DNA from: CALZBJ01 sp945619025
GTDB taxonomy: Bacteria; Pseudomonadota; Gammaproteobacteria; Cardiobacteriales; Wohlfahrtiimonadaceae
DNA: 39,413 nucleotides
Assembly (NCBI GenBank): GCA_945619025.1
Contig: CALZBJ010000017.1
Coordinates: forward strand, 1 to 39,413
Reading direction: 5' to 3'
Of this stretch, positions 31,931-39,413 are shown one piece after another. Position 1 is the stretch's first letter. Every line of letters starts with the position of its first letter. The position numbers and the translations under genes were made by a program. The notes under the pieces were generated by a model. That model ran no database searches. It had not been told where the DNA came from and was given only the letters and a program-made list of their open reading frames with translations.

Positions 31931-33601
31931 TTATTGTTGTTTCATTTGCTCTTTAAGTAGATCACCTAAAGTTGCGCCTACTTGGCTGTTCTCGTGTGAG
32001 TAGCCAGAGATATCTTTAGCGCTTACTTCGTCGATCGCTTTTACAGAAAGAACGATTGAACGGTTTTTGCGGTCAACGTTGATGAATTTAGCTTCAACTT
32101 CGTCGCCTACGTTGTATACGTTACGAACATCTTCAACGCGCTCGTTAGAGATTTCTGATGCACGTAAGTTACCTTCGATACCGTCGCCAAGATCGATTAC
32201 TGCGAATTTAGCATCAACAGAAACGATTTGACCTTTAACGATTGAACCTTTCTCGTGTGCTGCTAAGAAGTTCGAGAATGGGTCTTGGTCAAGTTGTTTG
32301 ATACCAAGTGAGATACGCTCACGCTCAGCATCAACAGCAAGTACCATCGCTTCGATTTCATCACCACGTTTGTAGTCACGGATCGCATCTTCACCAGCAA
32401 CATTCCAAGAAATGTCTGATAAGTGAACAAGACCGTCGATACCGCCGTCTAAACCGATAAAGATACCGAAATCAGTGATTGATTTGATTGTACCTGTGAT
32501 TTTATCGTTCTTGTTGTATTTCATCGCGAACTCTTCCCATGGGTTTGGTTGGCATTGTTTCATGCCTAAAGAGATGCGGCGACGTTCTTCATCGATGTCA
32601 AGAACAACTACGTTAACTTCTTCACCAACCGTCACAACTTTTGATGGGTTAACGTTTTTGTTTGTCCAATCCATTTCTGAAACGTGAACAAGACCTTCGA
32701 TACCGTCTTCGATTTCAACGAAGCAACCGTAATCAGTAATGTTAGTTACTTTACCTTTTACTTGGATGCCTGATGGGAAGCGCATTCCGATATCTTTCCA
32801 TGGATCTTCACCTAATTGTTTAAGACCTAAAGATACGCGGTTACGTTCACGATCGAATTTAAGAAGTTTAACTTCGATCTCATCGTTGATGTTAACGATT
32901 TCGGAAGGGTGACGAACGCGTTTCCACGCCATGTCTGTGATGTGAAGTAAACCATCAATTCCACCAAGATCAAGGAACGCACCGTAATCAGTAAGGTTTT
33001 TAACCACACCTTTAACGATATCGCCTTCTTCAAGGTTTTTAAGTAACTCTTCACGCTCTGCAGAGTATTCTTCTTCTACAACCGCGCGACGAGATACAAC
33101 GATGTTATTACGTTTTGGATCAAGCTTGATTAATTTAAGCTCGAGTTCTTTACCTTCTAAGTAAGAGATATCACGTACGGGACGAACATCTACTAATGAA
33201 CCGGGTAAGAACGCTCTTTCAGTACCAAGGTCAACGGTGAATCCACCTTTAACGCGGCCAGAAATAACCCCTTTAACGATCTCATCAGCTTCAAGTTTTT
33301 TCTCAAGAGCTGCCCAAACTTCTGCACGTTTTGCTTTTTCACGTGAAAGACGGGTTTCACCGAAACCATCTTCAAGTGACTCAAGCATTACGTCAACGTC
33401 TGAACCTACTGCAACTTCTAATTCACCGTTGATATCTTGGAATTGGTCGATAGCGATGCGACCTTCACTTTTAAGTCCAGCATCTACGATGACGAACTCG
33501 TTTTCAATTGCTACTACGGTAGCTTTAATAATCGAACCAACTGTACGAGATTCCTCTTGAGCGATCGATTGTTCAAATAACTCTGCAAAACTTAATGACA
33601 T
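31931..33601 (-). CDS. rpsA: 30S ribosomal protein S1
   Basis: 556 residues, about the E. coli length (557). It has six S1 RNA-binding repeats: the first two bind the ribosome (about 20-170), and the last four bind mRNA. Repeats are visible as GSDVDVMLESLEDG, VKGGFTVDLGTERAFLPGSL, DYGAFLDLGGIDGLLHITDM, DYGCFVEIEDGIEGLVHVSEM, DFGIFIGLDGGIDGLVHLSDI and FAVIDLGDGIEGNLRASEI. As in E. coli there is no Shine-Dalgarno sequence before ATG, where S1 itself initiates translation through a structured, AT-rich leader. The gene lies between cmk and ihfB, the common gammaproteobacterial order. Confidence 0.98.
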   Translation of the reverse strand: MSLSFAELFEQSIAQEESRTVGSIIKATVVAIENEFVIVDAGLKSEGRIAIDQFQDINGELEVAVGSDVDVMLESLEDGFGETRLSREKAKRAEVWAALEKKLEADEIVKGVISGRVKGGFTVDLGTERAFLPGSLVDVRPVRDISYLEGKELELKLIKLDPKRNNIVVSRRAVVEEEYSAEREELLKNLEEGDIVKGVVKNLTDYGAFLDLGGIDGLLHITDMAWKRVRHPSEIVNINDEIEVKLLKFDRERNRVSLGLKQLGEDPWKDIGMRFPSGIQVKGKVTNITDYGCFVEIEDGIEGLVHVSEMDWTNKNVNPSKVVTVGEEVNVVVLDIDEERRRISLGMKQCQPNPWEEFAMKYNKNDKITGTIKSITDFGIFIGLDGGIDGLVHLSDISWNVAGEDAIRDYKRGDEIEAMVLAVDAERERISLGIKQLDQDPFSNFLAAHEKGSIVKGQIVSVDAKFAVIDLGDGIEGNLRASEISNERVEDVRNVYNVGDEVEAKFINVDRKNRSIVLSVKAIDEVSAKDISGYSHENSQVGATLGDLLKEQMKQQ

Positions 33602-33836
33602 ATATTTATAAACTCAAATGGGCAAAATCGCTTATGATCAAAAGGTTTTGTTCCCTCAATCACCGTCAATATGCGTTTTTACCGTCTGTTAAATGTTAAA
33701 CACTATGCATTTTAGATGCCCGTGTGAATCCGTCCCGGCAGTCAGTGTTTACTGTCTACCCTACTCTGATCAAATTTAAGTCATTTAAATTTTAACCATG
33801 AGATTTATGATCGGATTCGGCAATCCTCAATGCGCC

Positions 33837-34514
33837 TTAATTAATTTCCACTGAAGCGACATTTGCCCAAACTTTCTCAAACACCTCATCTGCTGAAAAC
33901 TCCGATGTATCAACGATCACGGCATCTTCTGCAGGGATAAGGGGAGAGCTCTTTCGCGAACGATCTCGCTCGTCTCGGGCTTTCACCTCAGATAAAATCT
34001 GCTCTATTTTAGCGCAAATTCCATTTTCCAACAACTGTTTATATCGTCTTTTTGCACGCTCTTCGGCCGATGCGGTCAGAAAGATCTTTAAGGGCGCTCG
34101 GGGAAAGACCACCGTTCCCATATCTCTACCATCTGCAATCAATCCCTTAGCCGTTGAAAAATCCCGTTGGCGCTGCAATAAATTTTCACGCACTTTGGGC
34201 AATTTCGCCACAATCGACGCTTTATTGCCGGTAGTTTCTAAACGAATGGCATCGGTACGATCTTCGCCATCGAGATAGATTAATACGCCCTTCTCGCCCG
34301 GTTTAAATTCAAGCGGTAATGTGAGCGCTAACGCGGCAACCTTTTCTTCATCGTTAAGATCGAGCCCGTTTTCTTCAGCAAAGAGCGCAAGCGCACGATA
34401 AATCGCCCCTGAGTCAAGCAGCTCCCAGCCCAATTTTTCCGCCAGCTTTTTCGCCAAAGTCCCCTTGCCCACGCCACTTGGACCATCGATTGTAATGACT
34501 CTCTCTTTTTCCAT
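33837..34514 (-). CDS. cmk: Cytidylate kinase
   Basis: 225 residues, an (d)CMP kinase. Phosphate loop GPSGVGKGT at 13-21, the substrate arm DSGAIYRALALFA, RDMGTVVFPRAPLKIFLTA, and the Arg-rich lid KRRYKQLLENG near 155-165. The C terminus has DERDRSRKSSPLIPAEDAVIVDTS, a family signature. It is the first gene of the cmk-rpsA-ihfB block and is divergent from hemC. A purine-rich ribosome site precedes ATG. Confidence 0.97.
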   Translation of the reverse strand: MEKERVITIDGPSGVGKGTLAKKLAEKLGWELLDSGAIYRALALFAEENGLDLNDEEKVAALALTLPLEFKPGEKGVLIYLDGEDRTDAIRLETTGNKASIVAKLPKVRENLLQRQRDFSTAKGLIADGRDMGTVVFPRAPLKIFLTASAEERAKRRYKQLLENGICAKIEQILSEVKARDERDRSRKSSPLIPAEDAVIVDTSEFSADEVFEKVWANVASVEIN

Positions 34515-34591
34515 CTCTCTTTCTCTTTGAACTGAATTAAAAATATGGGTGATATATGATAACGTCCACTAAAGTGTTAAAATCACTGATG

Positions 34592-34597
34592 TATAAT
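34592..34597 (+). promoter_or_regulatory. Putative -10 element for hemC
   Basis: A perfect TATAAT, 68 nt before the hemC start in the cmk-hemC divergent region. The -35 is poor. Confidence 0.35.
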
Positions 34598-34664
34598 TAT
34601 ATGGGAATTTTCGTTTGAAAACTCATCTCAATATGAATCTACGACAAAGGGAATTAAAGAATCA

Positions 34665-35588
34665 ATGAAATTAACGATCGCAACACGAGAAAGTCCTTTA
34701 GCACTCTGGCAAGCCAATCACGTTCGAGATGAACTGTTAAAACTCTATCCCGATCTAACCGTAGAGATTCTCGGGATGACCACTCGAGGCGACCAAATGC
34801 TCTCCTCACCGCTCGCTAAAATTGGCGGAAAAGGATTATTCTTAAAAGAGCTTGAAGTCGCGATGCTTGAAGGCCGTGCCGATATCGCGGTTCACTCGAT
34901 GAAAGACGTTCCCGTCGTCTCAGCGCTTCCTGAAGGATTGATCGTTCCGGTGGTGCTCAAACGTGAAGATCCCCGTGATGCCTTTGTATCGGATCATTAT
35001 AAATCGATCGATGACCTTCCTAAAGGTGCGGTCGTTGGATCGTGTTCTCTTCGTCGTCGCGCGCAATTGCTCGCCCATCGCCCCGATCTGCAAATTAAAG
35101 ATCTCCGCGGCAATGTGAACACTCGTCTTAAAAAGCTCCATGATGGCGAATACGATGCGATTATTCTCGCGGCCGCTGGATTAAAACGCTTAGGCTTTGA
35201 TGAGCACATCACCGAAACTATTAGCCAAGATCTCTCCCTACCCGCGGTTGGGCAAGGTGCGATCGGCATTGAGTGCGTTGAGGCGAATCAAGAGGTGCGC
35301 GATCTAATCTCAAAACTCAATCATGAAGAGACCTCCATCTGCGTTGCGGCCGAAAGAGCCTATAACGCGCGCTTAAATGGGGGTTGTCAGGCGCCGATTG
35401 CAGGCTATGCGGAACTGACCGAAAAAGGGTTATGGGTTCGCGGTCTTGTGGGCGATCTTGATACAGGAGAGATCATCTATCATGAGCTCTACGGCGCTCC
35501 GAAAGATGCCCAAAATTTAGGCGTTGAACTTGCGGAGAATCTCTTATCTCGTGGAGCCAATAAAATTTTAGAAAAAATCTACGGGTAG
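34665..35588 (+). CDS. hemC: Porphobilinogen deaminase
   Basis: 307 residues. It links four porphobilinogens into hydroxymethylbilane, the step before HemD. The dipyrromethane cofactor attaches to Cys241 in LNGGCQAPIAGYAEL. Catalytic Asp81 is in HSMKDVP, and the arginine-rich LRRRAQLL and DLRGNVNTRL segments bind substrate. The length and motifs match E. coli HemC (313). The ribosome site AAAGGG is about 13 nt upstream. hemD follows 11 nt after the stop, so the two form an operon. Confidence 0.97.
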   Translation: MKLTIATRESPLALWQANHVRDELLKLYPDLTVEILGMTTRGDQMLSSPLAKIGGKGLFLKELEVAMLEGRADIAVHSMKDVPVVSALPEGLIVPVVLKREDPRDAFVSDHYKSIDDLPKGAVVGSCSLRRRAQLLAHRPDLQIKDLRGNVNTRLKKLHDGEYDAIILAAAGLKRLGFDEHITETISQDLSLPAVGQGAIGIECVEANQEVRDLISKLNHEETSICVAAERAYNARLNGGCQAPIAGYAELTEKGLWVRGLVGDLDTGEIIYHELYGAPKDAQNLGVELAENLLSRGANKILEKIYG

Positions 35589-35599
35589 AGGAACGCACA

Positions 35600-37897
35600 A
35601 TGAAAGCAGATCTACGTCAAATCGGTGTCATCGTGACCCGTCCTGAAGCACAGGCAGAATCACTCTTAAATCGCATTCACGAGCACGGCGGAAAAGGCTT
35701 TTTAGTCCCCGCCCTTGCCATTGTCAATGCGCGCAACAGCAAAGGAGCAAAACGCATCTTAAGCCAGAGCGATCAGAATGATTACTTCCTCTTTACGAGC
35801 CCCAATTCCGTTATTTTTGCCAAGAAACTGGGCTTTAAATTCCCGGTGGATAAGGGATATATCTCCATTGGTCTTGGGACGGAAAAAGCGCTCCACGCGG
35901 AAGACATTACCCACGATGTGAATGATAAAATCATCACCGCGCCCAAGCCTTACACCTCTGAAGCCTTGATCGAAACGCTTAAATCATACGATTTGGCCGA
36001 TCAATCGGTGCTGATTGTAAGTGGCGAAGGCGGACGTAGATTACTTGGCGATGCCCTCACCGAACAGGGCGCGAAGACGAAATATGTCAATGTCTATCGC
36101 CGGGTGAAACCAAAAACATTTGCACTTGAACCGGTCACAACTTACATCAAAGAGCATCCCGTTCTCCTGACGCTAACAAGCTCAGAGGCGATCGATACCC
36201 TCCTGCCTGCCCTACAAGATGCAGAGCTGATGGAGACAATCGATGCGGTTATCGTGGGCAGTGACCGGCTCGCAAATCATGCGATCGACGTGGGTTTTCA
36301 CAATCCGATCGTAGCTCAATCGGCGCTTGAAGATGATCTTTGGGACGCAATCGTAACCTATAGTGAATCGCTCACTCAAACTGATAATAATGAGGCGACT
36401 ATGCAAGAAAATAACGACACCAAAAAGACTCCTAAGGAGGAGCTTGAATCGATTGAAACTGCTGACACGGTCGGTGCGGAATCATCCAATTCTCCCGCAA
36501 AAAACGATACGCCAGAGAAAAAATCGTCTGCGCAATCCGATGTGATCGGCGCAAACAATAAAAAAACCAATAAAATGAATAAAGCGAAAAAAGAATTTGT
36601 CGAAATGCCGCTTGGCCCAACCCCTGAAGAATCCACCCCCGTTGTAACGGAAAAAGTGGTGGAGAAAAAAGGTGGCGGCATTGCGTGGCTTGCTTGTGCG
36701 ATTGCCCTGGGTTCGCTCGGTTTTAGTAGCTATCTCTACTTAAATCCGCCGGCACAAAAAGCGATCGAAGCACCGGCCCTTGATACCTCACACATTGATA
36801 ACGCGATCGCGACCTTAAAGGGCGATCTTTCCAGTGTGCAATCTCAATTACAAACGCTTCCAAAAACTGCTGAAAAGGTTGATTTAAGCGGTCTTGATTC
36901 GGCGCAAAAAGCGATTGAGAATCTGACGAAAAAAGTGGATAACCTCACCGTCATTCAATCACAAAACCAAAAAATGGAGAGCATGATTGAGGCGCTTAAA
37001 GAGGCCAACAGTGCTCTTCAAACGGATTTTAACGATCAGAAAGTGCTGCTCACCGGGATTACCGATCTTGCAAAAGATGCCTCAAAACGCGCTGATACCT
37101 TAGCCGTTGAACTCGCGCAAAATAAGATCACCCAAGATAGCACCATTATTGAAGCGCGCGAGCTGATCAAAACCATTAAAAACACCACCGATCTTGATAC
37201 CTTTAAACTCGCTGAGATCGAATATCTGCTCAAATTTGCCAAATATAAATTGGAATATGAGCGCGATACCGATTCGGCCATTAATGTCTTAGAGACGGCT
37301 AAAGCGCGCATGGCCGGCATTGAAGCGATTCCCTTTACCGTTGCGATCGGTCATGTGGACGCCACCTTAGAGATGCTCAAAACCTTCAACGATAATAATC
37401 AACATCGTGATGTAACCGCAGCAAAACTCTTTGAAATTACCAAAGAGATCGCCCATGCACCGCTTAAAGAAGATGGGGCAATTGCGGCCTTTAGAGATAA
37501 AATCTACAGCACGCAAAAAGAGATCGAAACCGATAAAGCCTGGTACAAAAACATTCTCTCCTCCCTTGTCTTTGTGGAGCAAGAGACCGTTGAGCCACCG
37601 AAACTGATGGCAGAGCTCGATAGCCTCTACATTCAGCACAACATTCAAGTACAGCTCTCCGCGGCGCGCTTAGCGCTTTTACAAAATATGCCGGCGCTGC
37701 ATAAAGATTCGGTCACCCTTGCCCGCACCTGGATTGTGGAATATTTCGATCCTCGTGATGCGAGCGTTGCCAAAGCCGTTGCCGAGCTCGATCTCATGCT
37801 TGAACAAGATTATAGCCAAGCGCTTCCCGATGTAACGCCTGCAATTTTAGCGTTTAGTGCAGCGATCGAAGCGCGTCAACCGAAAGGGGGTCAATAA
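35600..37897 (+). CDS. hemD: Fused uroporphyrinogen-III synthase and HemX-like membrane protein
   Basis: 765 residues in one frame. Residues 1-258 are HemD, closing hydroxymethylbilane to uroporphyrinogen III: VIVTRPEAQAESLL, FTSPNSV, and VLTLTSSEAIDTLL (Ser/Ser region typical of HemD). A linker of about 90 low-complexity, charged residues (about 260-355) follows. The rest is HemX-like: one membrane helix at about 360-382 (GGGIAWLACAIALGSLGFSS), then a coiled-coil and helical domain of 380 residues outside the cytoplasm. In E. coli these are separate genes. At the junction the other frame has four stop codons in a row (36382-36393), and an ATG with a ribosome site lies at 36401. It may be a fusion or two proteins. 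Confidence 0.93.
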   Translation: MKADLRQIGVIVTRPEAQAESLLNRIHEHGGKGFLVPALAIVNARNSKGAKRILSQSDQNDYFLFTSPNSVIFAKKLGFKFPVDKGYISIGLGTEKALHAEDITHDVNDKIITAPKPYTSEALIETLKSYDLADQSVLIVSGEGGRRLLGDALTEQGAKTKYVNVYRRVKPKTFALEPVTTYIKEHPVLLTLTSSEAIDTLLPALQDAELMETIDAVIVGSDRLANHAIDVGFHNPIVAQSALEDDLWDAIVTYSESLTQTDNNEATMQENNDTKKTPKEELESIETADTVGAESSNSPAKNDTPEKKSSAQSDVIGANNKKTNKMNKAKKEFVEMPLGPTPEESTPVVTEKVVEKKGGGIAWLACAIALGSLGFSSYLYLNPPAQKAIEAPALDTSHIDNAIATLKGDLSSVQSQLQTLPKTAEKVDLSGLDSAQKAIENLTKKVDNLTVIQSQNQKMESMIEALKEANSALQTDFNDQKVLLTGITDLAKDASKRADTLAVELAQNKITQDSTIIEARELIKTIKNTTDLDTFKLAEIEYLLKFAKYKLEYERDTDSAINVLETAKARMAGIEAIPFTVAIGHVDATLEMLKTFNDNNQHRDVTAAKLFEITKEIAHAPLKEDGAIAAFRDKIYSTQKEIETDKAWYKNILSSLVFVEQETVEPPKLMAELDSLYIQHNIQVQLSAARLALLQNMPALHKDSVTLARTWIVEYFDPRDASVAKAVAELDLMLEQDYSQALPDVTPAILAFSAAIEARQPKGGQ
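36401..37897 (+). CDS. hemX: Possible separate HemX from an internal start
   Basis: In-frame ATG at Met268 of the fused gene, preceded by TGAGGCGACT, a possible ribosome site (GAGG, 5 nt before ATG). This would give a 498-residue HemX with its membrane helix intact, close to the start position of HemX in species with separate genes. Whether both forms are made is not known from sequence. Confidence 0.35.
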   Translation: MQENNDTKKTPKEELESIETADTVGAESSNSPAKNDTPEKKSSAQSDVIGANNKKTNKMNKAKKEFVEMPLGPTPEESTPVVTEKVVEKKGGGIAWLACAIALGSLGFSSYLYLNPPAQKAIEAPALDTSHIDNAIATLKGDLSSVQSQLQTLPKTAEKVDLSGLDSAQKAIENLTKKVDNLTVIQSQNQKMESMIEALKEANSALQTDFNDQKVLLTGITDLAKDASKRADTLAVELAQNKITQDSTIIEARELIKTIKNTTDLDTFKLAEIEYLLKFAKYKLEYERDTDSAINVLETAKARMAGIEAIPFTVAIGHVDATLEMLKTFNDNNQHRDVTAAKLFEITKEIAHAPLKEDGAIAAFRDKIYSTQKEIETDKAWYKNILSSLVFVEQETVEPPKLMAELDSLYIQHNIQVQLSAARLALLQNMPALHKDSVTLARTWIVEYFDPRDASVAKAVAELDLMLEQDYSQALPDVTPAILAFSAAIEARQPKGGQ

Positions 37898-39258
37898 TGA
37901 GACGCTTTGGTATCCTATTTTGGACCATTTTAATCCCCGCCCTCGCGGCTTTTCTGGTCTCCGTGATCCGTAAAGAGCCCGGGCTTGTGATGATCTCAGG
38001 TCCCATTCCCTTCCTTGGCGAACGCACCATCTATCTCACCTTTTTAGGCGCGATCGTCTTTGGCATTGGGGGATTTTTCTCACTCTATTTCATTTTACGT
38101 TTCTTCTCACGCCTCATTCGTACGCCAGAAAGCATCGGGCATTTTAATCGCCGTCGCCGTGCTAAAAGTGCCGACCGTGAATTTGCTCGCGCGCAACTTG
38201 CGATCTACGAAAATCGCCCGAAAGATGCAGAAAAACTCTTTATGTCCGCAGCGAAAAAGAGCGACTTTCCCAGCATCTGTTATATCGGCGCGGCAAAAGC
38301 TTCTCATATGCTTGGCGATAATGCCCAGCGTGACCGCTATTTAAGTGAAATTGATTACCTTGACGATAAGATCAATGAAGATCTCTCTCTTGTGGTTCGT
38401 GGCGATTTCTTAATCGAAATTGGCGAATTTGAGAAGGCAGAACAGGTATTGACGCGCCTTGTGAAAGAGGATCGTGGCAATGCAAAAGCCACTTTACTGC
38501 TTGCGAAAGCCTATCATGGCCTTGGGAAATTCGAGGAGCTCATTAAACGCCTCCCCGATATTCAAAAAGCGATTCGTAAAGCGTCAACGCCCTGTGAAGA
38601 GCGCGGTCTCTATTGCGATATTTTAGAATATGCGGCAAAAGATCTCGATGTGAAACGCATCAAAGAGACCTGGTGGCAGTTCCCCAATGAAATTAAACGC
38701 GATCATGCGTCGATGATTAAATACGCGCATCTGTTACTCGATGCCGGCGACCCAGATTCTGCGGAAGCGCTTCTACGTGGCGAGCTGCGTAAATCATGGG
38801 ATGAGAACATGATGATGGCCTACAGTCAGCTCTATCGTGGCAACATTCATCAGCTCATTAAACAATCGCGTAATTTTGTGAAAACTCATGAAGAGAGCGC
38901 CATTGCCCGTTATGCCCTTGCGAACTTCTTAGTGCGTAATAACGAGCTTGCCGAAGCGGAAGAGGTATTAATGGCGGCGATCAAACTCGATCCAACCTTA
39001 GCCCCTGCGCATAAACTCTTTGGTGAATTAAAACTTCGTCAAAACGATCCAGCAGCAGCGCTTCAATCATTCCAATTTGTGAATGATCTGCTCCTCTCTG
39101 ATCGCCCGGCTCATGTAAAAAAGGCTGATGGTGAATTGTTAGTTGATGAAACCGTGAAACTTCCCGAGACCATCGCGGAAGTGATCGACGGTGAAGTCGC
39201 CGATGATGCAGCCAATAATAAAGCGGCAAGCCCAAGCGAGGACGCGCCGAAAGCGTAA
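37897..39258 (+). CDS. hemY: HemY-like protoheme-associated membrane protein
   Basis: 453 residues. The start overlaps the hemD/hemX stop by one base (TAATG), so the genes are coupled. Two N-terminal membrane helices (about 5-24 and 45-66) are followed by the HemY core and TPR-like helical repeats (REFARAQLAIYENRPKDAEKLF, DYLDDKINEDLSLV, AEAEEVLMAAIKLDPTLAPAHKLFGELKL over about 345-375). This is the HemY of gammaproteobacteria, not the Gram-positive protoporphyrinogen oxidase of the same name. Its role is not settled. The C-terminal 50 residues are acidic and low-complexity. A terminator follows. Confidence 0.93.
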   Translation: MRRFGILFWTILIPALAAFLVSVIRKEPGLVMISGPIPFLGERTIYLTFLGAIVFGIGGFFSLYFILRFFSRLIRTPESIGHFNRRRRAKSADREFARAQLAIYENRPKDAEKLFMSAAKKSDFPSICYIGAAKASHMLGDNAQRDRYLSEIDYLDDKINEDLSLVVRGDFLIEIGEFEKAEQVLTRLVKEDRGNAKATLLLAKAYHGLGKFEELIKRLPDIQKAIRKASTPCEERGLYCDILEYAAKDLDVKRIKETWWQFPNEIKRDHASMIKYAHLLLDAGDPDSAEALLRGELRKSWDENMMMAYSQLYRGNIHQLIKQSRNFVKTHEESAIARYALANFLVRNNELAEAEEVLMAAIKLDPTLAPAHKLFGELKLRQNDPAAALQSFQFVNDLLLSDRPAHVKKADGELLVDETVKLPETIAEVIDGEVADDAANNKAASPSEDAPKA

Positions 39259-39280
39259 TCCTCTCTTAATCTCGATACAG

Positions 39281-39316
39281 CGCGCAAAGAGCTCAATCTC
39301 TTTTGCGCGTTTTTTA
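39281..39316 (+). terminator. Terminator of the hemC-hemD/X-hemY operon
   Basis: CGCGCAAAGAG pairs with CTCTTTTGCGCG (one bulge) around a 6-nt loop and is followed by seven T, 22 nt after the hemY stop. Confidence 0.88.
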
Positions 39317-39377
39317 TTCCCTCAAATTTTCCATCACTTTTCCCCCGAAACGCTCCGATGTTCTGGTCTAATGAAGG

Positions 39378-39413
39378 TGGACACTCTAATAGAGGATAAT
39401 ATATCCTATTGAT
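39378..39413 (+). mobile_element. Possible left end of an IS3-type insertion sequence, cut by the window
   Basis: TGGACACTCTAATAGAGG begins at 39378 and is followed by AGGATA-ATA-TATCCT, a small palindrome (39393-39407). TGGACAC-type ends starting with TG are common for IS3-family elements. No transposase is visible because the window ends here. The call rests on pattern memory. Confidence 0.25.

Overview
The window looks like chromosomal DNA from a gammaproteobacterium. The evidence is the block cmk-rpsA-ihfB, a divergent hemC-hemD/hemX-hemY operon, ispD-ispF, prfC at the E. coli length, and close relatives of E. coli RhtA, RhtC, YfeX, ElaA, Tpx and Mrr. Base composition is moderate, with an AT-rich non-coding fraction. 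The hemD-hemX fusion, the PLP-synthase gene pdxS and the short PutA make a lineage outside the enterics likely. My guess is the Cardiobacteriales (Wohlfahrtiimonas/Ignatzschineria type), which is inference and not proven by the sequence.

Region by region. 1-9.5 kb is accessory and housekeeping metabolism: a YegP-type protein, a TetR regulator with two unannotated small proteins, a Dyp-type peroxidase, an RhtA exporter, a Nudix hydrolase, tRNA-Gly(GCC), an ElaA acetyltransferase, a lipoprotein, a CoA-disulfide-reductase-type flavoenzyme followed by a GntR/FCD regulator, and two small membrane-protein families (DUF2798, DUF805). 9.5-16 kb holds rhtC, pdxS with a DnaA-box pair in its upstream region, an AT-rich GDPD-like gene coupled to an mrr restriction gene, a LysR regulator, tpx, a YceI protein and a 48-residue membrane peptide. 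16-19.4 kb holds a possible small RNA, prfC, a universal stress protein and a TPR protein. 19.7-26.6 kb is a proline-use module: putA, putP and, convergent to them, an Xaa-Pro aminopeptidase. 26.6-34.5 kb, on the minus strand, has a GyrI-like protein, a membrane protein, metG, ispF/ispD, ihfB, rpsA and cmk. 34.7-39.3 kb is hemC, the fused hemD/hemX and hemY. The last 36 bases may be the tip of an insertion sequence.

How the genes work together. PutP imports proline, PutA oxidises it to glutamate, and the aminopeptidase removes the residue in front of proline in peptides. HemC and HemD make uroporphyrinogen III. RhtA and RhtC are both amino-acid exporters. Tpx, the Dyp peroxidase and the CoA-disulfide reductase homologue are redox functions.

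The window is mostly ordinary core genome. I see no CRISPR array, prophage or complete transposon. The most interesting points are the hemD/hemX junction with four clustered out-of-frame stops and an internal start, a promoter flanked by repeated operator-like sites between tetR and a 56-residue exported peptide, a set of 11-bp tandem repeats, a perfect inverted DnaA-box pair before pdxS, and the AT-rich GDPD-like gene overlapping mrr.
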